A DNA stretch of 64,000 nt, taken from the NCBI RefSeq assembly GCF_036785885.1, contig NC_092312.1, forward strand, positions 20,540,001 to 20,604,000. Reading direction: 5' to 3'. A program made the position numbers and the translations under genes. Below are positions 22,076 through 35,510 of this stretch, one piece after another. The stretch's first letter is position 1; the number at the start of each line of letters is the position of its first letter. This DNA is from Coffea arabica (taxonomy: Eukaryota; Streptophyta; Magnoliopsida; Gentianales; Rubiaceae). The notes beneath the pieces are model-generated. The model was not told the origin of the DNA. It saw only the letters and a list, made by a program, of their open reading frames with translations, and searched no databases.

Positions 22076-22703
22076 TATGGTCGAAGATTATTTAATTGCT
22101 TTCGAACCCTTTAATAGATTAAATAGATTTATCTCCCTTCCCTTTTTCTCAATATAGGACCAATTATAATATTGTTGTACTATCATACTTCCAAAAAAAA
22201 AAAACTACTACTTAGCTACAAGACCCTGCTCGTACAAATTACAAAAGCAACATGAGAAAGTGAATTTGGCTGTTGTATTGTGTGTAGGATTCATTGCAAT
22301 ATCAATTATGTGGGGCACATGTATTTTTCTGCAACAGAATGAGAAAACAATAGAGAGGGCCCTTGAGTTCACATCATCACAAGGGTCCAAAATATTGGAA
22401 ACCTTCAACATTCGGATTACATGCCCCTTATCGCATGGCAATCAATCAAAAAAATGCAAGTAACTTTCATTTCTTTTCGCTACAAATCTCTCAATCAAAC
22501 ATAATGGAGGGATCATTTCTTGTACCATAGTCTGGTAGTGCTTGAGAGGACCACCAACCATTGCATCTTACTCACACCACAATTCTTTCTCTTCAGTCTT
22601 TTCTGCTTCCTTCGACCCATATGCAAACTCTGAATAAAATCAGCTCAAGATTACACCCACATCACCTCTCCTTCAAGTGCTGAGACATTTTTCCTGAGAA
22701 ATA

Positions 22704-25700
22704 ATGGAAAAGAAATGTTGGGCTTATACTTTATCCTCTTGCTCCAGCTTGAACAACAGTGGCAAGAAAAGCCAACAGGACAAGTCTGAAAAACCACACG
22801 GCCGTGACTATGGGGAGGAAGATGGGAGTACCGGCTCCAAAGATCTTAGTTTGCGAAACTTGTCAAAGCTTATTCTTCCACCACTGGGTGCTTCAAGTTA
22901 CGACCAAAACCAGACTCGGTTCAAAGGGAGGGTCATTTTTCCAATGGATTCAAGATACAGGTGACTTTCAAGTTCCATTTATTTATATGTCTTTTGGGCA
23001 AATAGTACTAGTCATAGAACGAGGCATGTGGATAAATAAATGCTGCCTTTTTCCTTTACACTCTTTAAGGTACGTATGAGAGCCACAGAAATCCAGCAGT
23101 GTTCAAAATTCCCTCATTTAAAAGCCCACAGATACTTATAGTTTCTGTGTACAGCGTACACCCTATTTTGGATGTTAACGTACGTAGTACTAATGTTCAG
23201 TATTGACTATATTAGAACTCTGGTTCGATTCTCAACTCTCAAGTGGTTGCTTTTCCCAATCCCCCTATACCACAAGCTCGGAGTATCCTTTGAACCGAAA
23301 AAACAACAGCATAAATATACTAGATGAATTTACTCAAAATCTATAGCTAGCTTTGATGATTTAAAAAATATTAAAATCAAAAACCCGAAGGGGGAAGCAA
23401 TAATGGTGAAGTGATGACAAAAGGGATCGAATGAATGGTTGAGGATGGCTTTGTTTGCAGGTGTTGGGAGTCGCTAATGGTCCTTTTGGTGGCATACTCG
23501 GCATGGGTTTGCCCCTTTGAGATTGCATTTCTCAGCTCCCATCCAAAGAAACTGCTCTACGTGGCAGACAACATTGTTGATTTCTTCTTCGCAGTTGATA
23601 TTGTCTTAACATTTTTCGTCGCATACATCGATCCCAGAACCCAGCTACTTGTTCTCGACTCCAAGAAGATTGCTAAAAGGTGAGTGCACCACTAATTCAT
23701 GCTCATGCTCACACAAGTTTGGTTCATTTTCCATGTTTCGCGATCTATGATCTATGTCGGCAGGTGCTTTATTTTCAACACCATATTCTCTGGCTGAGAT
23801 CAATGATCCATAAACACATGGTCCACGGTCAAATAGTTAGAAAAAATTTTAGACCCTGTCATTAGTTATAATCCTGCCATCAACCAACCGTTCATAACTT
23901 GGTAAATTCAAGAACCCACCGAAGCTGAAATTTATGGCCAGAAAACGAGGTCAATATAATATTTTACTTAAGATAGATCAGAATGATATAAAATGAATCT
24001 CCTCTCTCTGTTACTTTTGTACTTGAGGTTTTGGGGGATATCATATTAATTATGTATTCTCCACTCTGGTTGTGGGGAATTGGACCACTCCAGTGGTGGT
24101 GTTTCGAGTAAATCGCCATATACGTTTGTTCAAATAATTGAACCGAATTTAGTAATCTCCTGCCCCTACATACAAATGATGGATTTGTCTCTTTTTTGGT
24201 GGATGAGTGATGAAGGCAGAGTGTATCTAACCGGCCAACTTCAGCCTACCAGCACCCGATTAGACACCAAACCCATCTTTGCTTGCCATAACAATTTTTA
24301 GCCTCATCCGTCGCTATGAAAGAAATTGGCCAATCAATACCTGGCAACTTCTTTCGCCTAGCTCTTTGACAATTACAATTTACAACATCTCCCTTTCCTT
24401 TCCTTTCACACACAAGATTAGTTTACTGCAGGGTTATAATTAGCAAGCAAAGATTGTTATTAGCTCTCCGATATATATATATATATATGTATGTATTAAT
24501 GCGTTAAATTAATGCTCCAGCTGAAACAAACAAACAAATACAGGCTAATTAATTACAAAATTAAACCCCCATGCACATACAATATTAATACATGCATGCA
24601 GGTATCTGTCAACGTGGTTTCTAATGGATGTGGCCTCAACAATCCCCTTCGAGATGATAGGTTTCTTGTTTACGGGCAAACATCAAAGTGGTCTCTCTTA
24701 TTCAGTTTTGGGGATGCTCAGATTCTGGCGGATTAGGCGGGTTAAGAAGTTCTTCAAAAGGTTAATTACTATACACCATGTCAAGCTCTAGCTAGTTCAT
24801 GCACGTATCTATCCATTCCTACCTTAGATACTAGTAGTAAAATTTTGGCAAACCAAGTAGTAAAAATTTGTTCTTCAAAAAAAAAATGTGGTAAAAATTT
24901 TAATGCACTTTATATCTCTCCTTTCTTTTCCTGCAGGCTAGAAAAGGACATTAGATTCAACTATTTTTGGGTCAGATGTGCTTGGCTATTATCTGTAAGT
25001 GAAATGCCCATAATTTTCCCGTTTGGATTGCTTTTTTTTCTAAATTTTCTATAAATATATATATATATATTTTTTAAAGATTCAATATACTCCCTCCGTC
25101 TCACTTTGATAGTCCTGATTTTTTTTTCACACAGTTTAAGAAAAAGTAGTTAACTTTGTTGGAACAATCAATTTAGGTAGCTATTTTCCTAAAATGCCCT
25201 CACATTAATTAGAGTACAACTTTATGGGAACTTGAATTGATGGTAAAAAAAGAATCAACTCTCATTAAATGGGGTAGGTTTATAGTAACAATAATTTATA
25301 TTGAATAAAGGTATTTAGGAAAATTAAAATACAACTACATTTTTTAATTGAAAAGTGGACTACAATGTGGGACAGACGAAAAAAGAAAATAGGACTGTCA
25401 AAGTGGACGGAGGGAGTACATGAGATAAATTAAAAAATATCTTAAAAGTAAAAACTTTTCTTTAAAAAACTTCAATCCAAACCGGCCATGGTTATTAGTT
25501 AGCTGGAGTATATTAGCGGGTAAACTCAGTTGTCTGCCAATTGGGCCAATCAGGAGTGAGTGTAGCGGCTCAAATTTTGGCTGGAGGCCGAGGATATCCA
25601 TTCATGGGCTCGGGTTCAAGTCTACTTGCAGTCAATTGTATATTTAATAGACGCGTGTGTAGTAACTCAAATTATTGCTGGAGGCCCATATGTCCATTCA

Positions 25701-28700
25701 TGGGCTCTAGTCAGGTGCACAATTGTGCTTTGCTCAAATTGTTGCTGGAGGCCTAGAATATTGATGGGCTCGGTTAATTGTAAATAGAGTTTAATTGTAC
25801 TGGACATACGATCTTGTGTAGACCAACGATACAATAATAAATATTTAAAGAGTCAATATACAAGACTAAGTTTATCCAGGTATTTTCTGATGATTGTGAA
25901 CTCGGTGATGATCTTCCTTTCGTAAAATGTAAGCAAAAAATGTGTCCGTTGGAAACATCTTTTAGTAATCTTCTTCCCTTTTTTTTTTTTTTTTTTTTGT
26001 GTTTATCAGAGAGAGCAAACTGACATGGGAATGAGACAAGAATCATTAGTCTTTGAAGTTAGTTTGCTACTATCTTGCTTGTAGGTGACACTGTTTCTTG
26101 TGCATTGTGCTGGATGCTTGTATTATTTGCTGGCTGATCGCTATCCACATGAAGGGAAAACCTGGCTTGGAGTTGCAATTCCAAATTTCAGAGAGACAAG
26201 CCTAGGATTCAGATACGTTTCTGCTATGTACTGGTCTATCACCACCATGACTACGGTTGGTTATGGTGATATGCATGCAGTGAACACTCTGGAGATGATA
26301 TTCATAATTTTCTATATGCTTTTCAATCTTGGACTAACTGCTTACATCATTGGCAACATGACAAACTTGGTTGTTGAAGGGACTCGTCGAACCATGGAAT
26401 TTGTACGCATTGCATTTATTTCAAATCATTCTTCCTCATTATTCCCTAGTTTGTACTAGATACCGTAGTACTGGTGTCATATGGCCAGTCGAACTTGGTT
26501 GCCAATTGTTTTGATATTTCGGCTGATGTTGCAGCGAAATAGCATTGAAGCTGCATCCAATTTTGTGAACCGAAATCACTTGCCTACCAGGTTGAAGGAG
26601 CAGATCATAGCTTATATGTGTCTAAGATTTAAGGCTGAAAGATTGAATCACCAAGAGCTGATGGAACAGCTGCCCAGAAGTATTTGCAAGAGTATCCGTC
26701 AACATTTATTTTTGCCTACAGTCGAGAAGGTTTACCTTTTCAAGGGTGTTTCCAGAGAAAATATTTTACTTTTGGTAAGTTGCATCACAAGTGAAATTTG
26801 AAGATATTGTCCATTTTCTTGAATCTATATGCTAAAAGGCTCAAAAAGACCAGTCATTTGATTGCTTCTTTGAACATTTTGTTTTATATAAAGAATTAAA
26901 AGTTCTGATGACACCATTTTTTAAGATGTCCTTGCCCTTTGATTGAATTGATCAGGTTGCAGATGTGACGGCCGAATATCTTCCCCCTAGAGAAGATGTC
27001 ATATTGCATAACGAAGCACCAGACGATGTTTACATCATCGTATCAGGAGAAGTGGAAATAATCGCCTCCGACATGGAAAAAGAGAGAGTTGTTTGGACTT
27101 TAAAACCTGGAGACATGTTTGGAGAAGTCGGAGCATTTTGCTGCAGGCCTCAATGCTTTACATATCGAACCAAGATGCTTTCACAACTGTTGAGGCTGAA
27201 AACCAGTGCCCTGATTGAAGCCATGAAGATCGATCGAGAGGATAACATTGCAATGATTAGGAACTTTTTAAAGGTATATGTAGTACCTATTTAGTCAGTT
27301 TAAGCTGCTATATATGCTTCTTTCCTGTCTTAAGTGCAAGACACTAAACTCACTTCTCAGGAAAACTAGTTCTTCAGGAATTTTCAGCTTTTTATCTCAA
27401 ACTTCTTACTTTGGCATGATTATTAAATACTCCAATCTTTTCATAGAACAATCCTTACGTTAATTTCCATATAAAAATATCCTACCGTTGATCTTTGATT
27501 TTTGAACTGCTCCAGCTGGATTTTGGCTAGAAAAATGCTAACTACAAATGTGATAAGCTTTCACCAAAATCAGACAAGTAACACCAACTATTTAATGTTA
27601 AAAATAAAAAGAATTCAGAATAAGGATCTCTTAGATAATAGTTACTTGGTTTACTTATGTGCCTGAGAGTTTTTGTCCGAGCTATGACAAAAGACTCTAA
27701 GCAATGCTAGTTCAGGGACATGATTTTTTTAACTGCCTTGATCTTCAAAGGTTACACGTACAGCTAAGGCTTTTTCTGGCTGCTGCAGCATCACAAAAAC
27801 CTTAAAGACTTGTGTCTTGGGGATTTATTTCTTGAAGGTGTGGAAGAAGAGGGTGATCCAAATTTGTCTATCAACTTGCTGACAGTAGCCAGCACGGGTA
27901 ATGCTGCTTTTCTAGATGAGCTTCTAAAGGCAGGTTTGGATCCTGATGTTGGAGACTCCAAAGGTAGAACCCCACTGGTAAGTTCTTCAGTACTGGTGCG
28001 TTATACCTGTGAAAAACTATGTTCACAATTTGAAATTTTTATGACCATTATAGACTTTAACCAATTTCTGTTTAACAATTTGAACAATTGTAGGGCTTCT
28101 CTATTTCTTTTAGAGATTGATATTCCGATAGGCATATCTATGTAAAGCCCCAAAAGACTGATTTCCATTTCACAAGAAGTAAATTTTGTTCACTAGTTGT
28201 TAATTCTGATAGCTCCAGTAGTCATAAAATATGCTTAATTTTGTTTACTTTTATAAACAACGTCCATATTATGTTTCTTTTCTAATTTATCAGCATATAG
28301 CAGCAACGAAAGGGCATGAAGAATGTGTAGTGGTTCTCCTTAAGCACGGATGTAACATATACCTGCAGGGTAAAAGAACATCCTAATCTCTCTTAATATA
28401 GATATTGAACTAAATGATATTTCCCTGGGAAACAAGTCTAACATGCGAGAATCTTCCCGGATGGCAGATATAGATGGGAATACTGCAATTTGGGAAGCTG
28501 TAGCAGCAAAGCACCAACCAGTATTCCGAATTCTCTACCACTGGGCGTCCATTTCTGATCCCTACCTTGCTGGTGACCTCTTATGCACTGCAGCAAGAAA
28601 AAATGATGCTGCAGTTATGAAAGAGCTCTTGAAACAGGGACTTCATATTGACTCCAAAGATCCCCACGGCATGACAGCTGTTCAAGTTGCCGTAACAGAA

Positions 28701-29568
28701 AACCAAACAGACATGATCAAACTTCTCTTGATGAATGGAGCTGAGGTTGATGATATAATTAAGCACAAACTTTCATCTATTAATGTAAATGAAATGCTGC
28801 AAAAACGAGAGGTAGGACATCGGATAACAGTACCTGATACACTGGGTCAAGATGCCTTTAAGTGGAATGAGATAAAGCATGAATGTGACAAGGAATGTTC
28901 TGAAGGCACATGTTCTACGAGGGTGAGCGTAAGGGTGAGTATATATCGAGGCCATCCTGTCATCAGGAAAGATATACGTTGCAGTGAGCCTGGAAGATTA
29001 ATCAGCTTGCCAAAATCACTTACGGAGCTCAAGAACATTGCAGGTAATTTCGTCAAATTTGTGGTACTTGTTATTATCCTATTTTGCTTCACTTTTAACT
29101 AGATGTTCTCTGAACCATTTTATTTTCCTTTCCCATTCAGTAGGCTTTCATCCTTGTCGTACTATTAACTCTTCTTTTGCTTCCAAAATAAAGCTAAAAA
29201 ATGAAATCCTTTCATCTTAAATTATAGGTGACCAACTTGAAATACTTCCTCTCAAATCTGAGTTATGCTCTTTGGAAGAATCTATCTTGGTGCTATTATG
29301 TATAGTGAAGGTCACTTTAAGTTCAAAATTCCTGATTATGAGACATGATTTCATAAGTATCAATAAATTTGCAGAAACTAATACATGGTTTCAATAGTCG
29401 GAGTTAAACTTCTTTGTAATCTCTCCAACAGGTAAAAAGTTCGGATTTGATGCAACAAATGCAGCGGTGGTAAGTGAAGGAGGAGCTGAAATTGATTCCA
29501 TTGAAGTGATAAGAGACAATGACAAAATTTTCTTCATTGAAGATCACAGTTCCGTGATGAAGTGTTAG
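22704..29568 (+). CDS. AKT2: AKT2-type Shaker potassium channel
   Basis: This is a weakly rectifying plasma-membrane K+ channel, known in Arabidopsis for phloem K+ circulation. Eleven exons join in frame: 22704-22960, 23461-23679, 24602-24760, 24937-24994, 26085-26402, 26535-26774, 26956-27273, 27789-27977, 28294-28369, 28468-29043, 29432-29568, giving 848 residues (802 in Arabidopsis AKT2). S1 is near 87-110, the basic S4 ([13 protein letters not shown]) near 200-213, the pore filter GYGD at 290-293 and S6 near 300-328. A cyclic-nucleotide-binding domain spans about 405-500, ankyrin repeats about 545-690, and the acidic KHA domain the C-terminus. The N-terminal [18 protein letters not shown] segment and RVSIYRGHP point to AKT2 rather than AKT1 or KAT1. 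A Stowaway MITE sits in the intron 24995-26084. Exon 10 carries a 12-bp duplication. Confidence 0.95.
24473..24492 (+). repeat. AT dinucleotide microsatellite
   Basis: A run of about ten AT units in the AKT2 intron 23680-24601. Similar AT runs occur near 20973, 25057, 39725, 49838 and 55573. Confidence 0.8.
25090..25416. mobile_element. Stowaway (Tc1/mariner) MITE
   Basis: The 327-bp element begins CTCCCTCCGTCTCACTTTGA and ends with the complement (CAAAGTGGACGGAGGGAG), flanked by TA at 25088-25089 and 25417-25418. This is the classic Stowaway terminus and target duplication. It is non-coding and lies in an AKT2 intron. Confidence 0.96.
25569..25790 (+). repeat. Degenerate three-copy repeat in an AKT2 intron
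   Basis: Three units share CTCAAATT, then TTGCTGGAGGCC or a close variant, then ATTCATGGGCTC or a shorter form, starting near 25569, 25666 and 25735. Spacing is irregular (about 97 and 67 bp). Origin unknown. Confidence 0.65.
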
Positions 29569-32349
29569 ATAATCTCTTATAATAATACTTGAATGCTAGG
29601 GAGGGATGTATCAAAACTAGTACATCCTTCTTGTAGTCTACCAGCAGTTCGGCCACCGGAATGATCATTTCACTTCAATTGTATGAAAAACCTAAATCTG
29701 TGATAGTTCTGATCAGAATGCAAGCCAAGCTCCTTATTAGTCACCGTCTTTCTTCTTAATTGTCCTTTAAAAGAAAGTATCAGATTAAAGAAATTCCAGA
29801 TTTAAAGAATTCGGGACATAAACGATTGATATTCAGTCTAAGGTTGCCCTTCCGATAATGCTCGAGCGCCTAGATCTTCCGTTTTCTCAACTTTGTGTTC
29901 ACAAACCTGCAGCTTGCCTTAAAATCAGTACTAGTTTTTTTTCTTGATTTGTATAGACAACATTAGATTCTGATTTACATTTTAGCTTCACGAAGCCTTG
30001 ATAGATCCTCTGCAATTGTCCATACTATTGAACGTGGCTCCCTCTCGACCACCTATGAACCATCTATCCAGGATTGTGCAGCTTAGTGTCCTAACAAACT
30101 ATTTACTTCAAGTGCATGCTACTGAACTGCTGCAATTTGTCTTCATCTCAACCCATGCCTTGAAAAGTGCTAACAAAAAGACACACAAAGAAGGGAGCAT
30201 TTGCCAGATTGAAGTCACAAATGCCCATTATACTTTAAATTGACGCTCAAATCAAACATATCTTCAGTCAATATTAGCTATCAACCTCAAATCTCTTCTT
30301 CTTTCCAAGACTGCCTGATTGATATCCCGGATGTGAGTGATAAATCTTTCTCAAGTCAACAAAAAAGTCCTAACCAAGGGATGCGATGATGAGTTCTCAT
30401 GGCAAGGGACTATATATATAAGTGCATCACTCATTATTTCAGAATCCTAATCCTCTTGATCTTATGCATGCATTAGATCCCGGATTTGTGCTAGAAGCCT
30501 AGTAGTGCAGTCCACCAATATGTCCGCGTAGGAATGCTAACTCTGGTGTTGGATATCAAAGCACTAGTGCCACTTTGGTTGGCAAATTTCGATTGCCCTT
30601 TTGGTTTCCATGCAAATCGCCTATGCTTGGATTTGATTGACAACCCTCTCTCCCTCTCTCTTCCCAATTGCACCATCAGAAACGTCTGTAATGGTGTCCC
30701 ATCCTTGTTATGATCCCCACATTGGCATGATTTTGATGCGGACAATGTACATATAGTACTATTGTCCTACACTTATAAGGGTCTTAACGAAACAGTTTGT
30801 TTAAAGATAATTTTCGCAAGTCTTAAATAACATGATAACAAATTCATGCATAAGGGTCTTACTATAGTAGTGGCTAAATTTGGCATAAATTGTCAAATAT
30901 CAATTTACATCACTATTACGAAATATTTATATTCTTTTAGAAACTAATCAATCTTCACATTTCATTGGCTTTCTCTACTATTGAAAAAAATACCTTGTCT
31001 TGATTGTAGTTTTTTTACAGAAAGAAACATATTTTTTAATCACTTTTTCACATCACATATATCAAATCGCTACGGAGCATTTTTATATAAAAACTCTTAA
31101 AAATAGCAATTTCAAACGCGCATTCGTTCAGAAAACTTGTGTAAACTCTATGGTGAATGCAAATTTTAGTGGTTACCTTGATGTGTAACTTTTGAGAGAC
31201 TTGACTGATTTTGTAACGGAATTTCCATAAACTTTTATAAGGCGTATTGATTGCCTGTCACCAAAGTTCATGCCCCACTCATAACCTGGTGTGAAGAAGT
31301 CACGTACATATGTTGGATGTCATTTCCTTTACAAACTTACTGAGTTTTCTTCAGCATACTGTTAGAAGTTTGCTCATTGCACATCATTGATGGACAGAAA
31401 CTGTTGTAGAAAGTTTGCAAGATCAGAAAGGACGTAAGAGAATCTCTTAGCTAGGGCCGCGTGACAATAAACTCAAGAACTTTCTTTCCTCCACCAAGGC
31501 GTACCCCAGAAAAGAAAAAAAGAAAGTTGAACTCAAGAATTATATGGGTATGTACCCAACATATTGAAACTCTGCCAATTAAACTACTGTTAGTACAAGC
31601 TTTTCTAGGTTCTTTTCCTGTATACTTTATGATCGGTGTTGGTTTTTTTTTTTTTTTTGGTCATGGGTAATAGGAGAGTCAGAATCTTAAACTTGTGACC
31701 TCCTGCAGTATGACTATAATGTCACTTTTCTAGTCTTCTTTAAAATCGTTCTGTTTCCAATGTGCATTATTGTGCTTGAGGTTGAACGCCACTGTTTAAG
31801 CACCACAAAAGCTGAGGATGTTTTTTGATCAATGCAATTTCTCCTTTATATATAGAGAAGGAAATGAAGTGTGTCATAGGCTAGCATAATTTGCTTTGAA
31901 GCTAGTTAATGATGTATATTGGGAAACAAATTTTCCGGGCTGGATAAAAGACCTAGCAAGAAAGGATTGTGAGGGCAGCTTGCCCCTTTTGTAAAGTATA
32001 TACTTGTATTATCAAGTTTTAAATCAATACAAATGTTATCGTTTTGACAAATAAAAAAAAGTTTAAGCACCAAACCCTTCCTGCTAGCATATTCACCACC
32101 AGTTTAATGCTTCCTCTGAAAATCAAATTTTGAAATTGGATTATTACAGTCATGATGGATATTGCTTTCGCCTCATTTTATTACAAGCAAATGTTATTTA
32201 CACTCTCATTTTTTTAAACCAATTGGTCCAGCGGCCACCAGGGTCCCTAGGGTGTTGGTCAGGATTTGTACTCTGCCAATATCATTTATACAAGCAGCAG
32301 CAACAGCAGGAGGAAGGCTGCTACCCTTCCCTGTGAGGCTGTGACCCCT

Positions 32350-32530
32350 CCTTGTTAATCACACTCCTACTATCACTCACTCCCATTTTTTTTGTTTGAA
32401 AAAAAAAAACAAAAAGTGAAGACTTTCACTCTCATTTTTTGTTAATCACACTGCTACGATCATCGTAATCATACAGTTTTCATTTATTAGACCATATCAT
32501 ATAATAAAATAAATGGTGGAAGTGCAAAAA
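32350..32530 (+). repeat. Dispersed AT-rich repeat fragment
   Basis: GTTAATCACACT is followed by CTACTATCACTC-like sequence at 32355 and again at 32442. The following TTTTCATTTATTAGACCATAT segment resembles 52090-52112, and a looser match lies near 48440-48500. This suggests fragments of one repeat family; class unknown. Confidence 0.35.
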
Positions 32531-33643
32531 ACGTTTCCCTTTATTATGCCACATTGATGCCAGAGAATATAACAAAGAAAATAGGTTTCCTCTTTCTTTA
32601 TCAATGAAAATTAGATCTATATAAACTCTGTATTTCTTCTCCTTTTTTTCCTTTTAGTTTCTGCTCGAATTGACAGTTTAAAGAAATGATAAAAATATGC
32701 TATTGGACTTTTTTATTTCATGCTAAATTAAGAGATCATGAGTAGGCTGGGAGGGGTTGGGGGACCCCATTAAAATCGGGTCAAGTTCGAGTTTAATGTG
32801 AAGGGCCAAATATATTCCTCTCCATGAAAAACACAAAAAGGGTTGATAATAGTGCCCGAAATAGAATGGTGGGGACAGAAAAGGGAAGCATCTCCTGCTT
32901 ATAATCTGTATTCGTGGAACCTCATCATTCTTTTCCTTAAAAAAACTAAAGCAAAACCAGGCGGAAAACCACATAAAGGAGTTACTTAGCCAAAAGTTGC
33001 TCAATAAAATAGGACAACCAAAAATTGGATGGAAAGAAAGAGAAAAAGGTACTGGAGCAGCCAACACCAGCACTCAATTCTAAAGGGAACCAAATCAAAA
33101 TTGAAGAATGAGAAGGCATCATTCCTCAGTCAAACTAGTCAAACTTTTACAGCCCAAGAAACAAAATCTATAGCGTCATGGAATAAAGAGCTCCAAAAGA
33201 TTGCAGATTTTCTCCCTATTTATCACTTGTCAATACACATATTTTAGCAAAACCCCCCTTTAGAGACAGATATAAAAGTATGGTAACTGAAATTTTACGG
33301 ACAAGAATCTAACATAGCCCAGTAATTGCTATCTTCTTTTGTGGATTCCTTTTCTCACTGCTCCTATTCACTCACTTTTTGAAGAAGAAAAAAGTGTGAA
33401 ATTAAAGCTATTAAGTTTATATTGACTCCTGTGTTGTTGTTGAACTTGCATTGCAGACTCTTCTATCTAACCTTTTTGGTTCTTTTTTTTTTCTTTTCTC
33501 CCTAGCCAGCTGCATTTCTTTTCTGCCATTAAATAATGGTACATTGGCAGATTCTCAATCATCTCCTCCACTCTGCAGGAAACAAACATCATTGCTCCCA
33601 ATAACCAATCCTTATCATCGTATAGAAATCTGAGCACTCAAGT

Positions 33644-33651
33644 CTATAAAC
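33644..33651 (+). promoter_or_regulatory. Candidate TATA box of the BYPASS1-like gene
   Basis: CTATAAAC lies 133 bp upstream of the ATG and is followed by a CT-rich stretch (33660-33690), a common plant leader composition. It is a positional guess without transcript support. Confidence 0.4.
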
Positions 33652-33783
33652 ACTTTTTGCTTCTTCTCCTCCTCCTCCTTCTACAACTTCTAGTATAAAC
33701 TTTCAATTTAAATATCTGTCAATCTCTATCACCTTTTTCTCATAACATACCAACAAGTCCATCCTTTTACATACTTGCTTCCC

Positions 33784-34876
33784 ATGATGAGTCATTCTTC
33801 ATCAACAACTTCTGTCAATGGCTTCTACAACTTCCTCACCAGGGGCCTTGACAACCTGGACCATTTATTCCTCTCGCAAAATTTCATGTCTTTCCAGTTT
33901 CTTCAACAGGTTCTCTCCTTGCTCCAATCCTTTCACTCCCAGTTGACCTTTTTGATTCAGAAGCTTCATTTGCCTGTTGGCGAGAAATGGCTCGACGAAT
34001 ACATGGATGAAAGCTCCAGGCTCTGGGAGGCCTGCCACATACTGAAATCAGGGGTATGCAACATGGAGAACTACTACTCTGCTGGAACCAATATTGCTTC
34101 TTCTCTTGATGATCATGCTATTTTAAACATGCAACTTTCCCGCCAGGTTAGTCTCTTGATGATCATGCGATTTCTTTAAACCAGTGAAAAAACTTTTTGT
34201 TTGATCAAATATTTTAGATACCTGCGTGGTTAAAAACATAAGATACAATTTGAAGTGTTCTAATGAGTTGTTTGTTGGATAGGTATTTCGAGCACTCACC
34301 GGTTGCCAAAGGGAAATAGTGGCATTGGAAGAGGAAAACAAGAGCTTGATGGAATCAAGGGCCCAACATCTAGCATTGAGGTTCGATGAAAACGTGCTGA
34401 TTGAATCAAAGTTCAATGGATTCACCGGATTTCGAGGTGTCCTGTATGCAATGAGGAATGTCAGCTCATTGCTTCTGTTGATCATGCTCAGTGGCCTTGT
34501 TTACTATTGGCCCCATACCAGCCTCTGGCAAGGAGATTATGAAGGGAACATGGTATTTGGATCGGCCTTCATGGTCTCAACGGCAAGATTGCATCAGAGA
34601 GTTGCTGCAGAGATAAACCATATCCAAGGACAGCCAAGAATCCTGCTTCATGAGTTCCAGAGGGCGAGGATCGCAATGGATGAGCTGAAAGAGGATTTAG
34701 AAAGAAAAATGATGTATGAATCAGAAATAGACGTTCAGGATAAGGCTGAAAATTTCAAGAATTGCTTTGACATGCTCAAAGCTGGTGCAGAAAGCATGGT
34801 TGCCCAACTTGATGACTTCTTTGATGAAATTGTTGAGGGAAGAAAGAAGCTCTCAGACATGTGTACTCATAGGTAA
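33784..34876 (+). CDS. BYPASS1 (BPS1)-like family protein
   Basis: Two exons, 33784-34146 and 34283-34876, encode 318 residues. The sequence resembles plant BPS1-like proteins (DUF793-type), a family whose founder limits a root-derived mobile signal in Arabidopsis; the biochemical role is unknown. Residues 20-70 form a leucine-rich helical segment, followed by [19 protein letters not shown], the best conserved stretch. A hydrophobic segment ([18 protein letters not shown]) in exon 2 could span or dip into a membrane, and the C-terminal third is predicted helical with heptad-like spacing. Two ATGs are adjacent; the first is used here. The stop codon overlaps a strong splice donor (AGGTAAGA). 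The family assignment rests on pattern recognition and on the neighbouring SHMT gene. Confidence 0.75.
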
Positions 34877-35510
34877 GATTAAGACTCAGAAGAGAGAGGA
34901 GAGGAGATTCTTCCATATGTTCCAATATTCCAAGCTGCAATCCTTAGCATTAGTAGGGAGACTAGCGAAACAGATTGGTGATCATCAAAGTGTAAGAAAA
35001 TCAGTTAGTGGAGTAGTAGTTTCTTTTTCTTTTAGCCCCTTCACCTTCCTTTCTTTTTCTCCCCCCCCCCCTTTTTTGGTTTGTTTTCCTTAAATTTTCC
35101 TTCTTGTGTATTTTAATACCAATTGTAATTTTTAGTCTGAGATATGGTTGTTTTGCTACTAGCACTAATGTGATGGTTGAAGCTTTGAGGAGAAGTTTTA
35201 CTATAAAAATACATGAAGGATTGCCTTCAAGCAAAGAGAATATGATTCTTTTCTTTCAAAGAAAGGGAACAATAATGCTATCTTAAAGGAAGAAACAAGA
35301 AGAATATGTTAGACAAAGATAAGCCTGATCGGTAAATGTGAAAATCTTTCCCAAGAAACCACAAGATTCTTCTACCAACAAAACAAAAATGCTTCCAATA
35401 TTATTCACCCTAAGGACCAAAAGTTACAGATTAATTGGAATAAACTATCAGATAGATTAGAATGATAGAACCAACTTGAAAGTCATATATTTTATTCTCT
35501 TACGCTGTAA

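Larger units (their letters stand above)
19590..22703. other. Intergenic region between UGGT and AKT2
   Basis: UGGT 3' UTR probably occupies the first few hundred bases; AKT2 promoter and leader occupy the last few hundred. Between them are a foldback MITE (20831-20967), a TA run near 20973-20989, a Mutator-type MITE (21581-21829) and a SINE-like segment (21965-22075). The open frames here are short, show no recognisable domains and are not called as genes. Confidence 0.7.
29569..33783. other. Intergenic region between AKT2 and the BYPASS1-like gene
   Basis: AT-rich sequence with no gene that I can support. It holds the AKT2 3' UTR, poly-T and poly-A tracts (31641-31656, 32399-32410), a repeated GTTAATCACACT motif (32355 and 32442), and from about 33640 the CT-rich leader of the next gene. 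Confidence 0.6.

Noticed and set aside
30491..30745. Minus-strand 84-residue open frame
   Set aside because: No domain, no splice context and no neighbouring exons.
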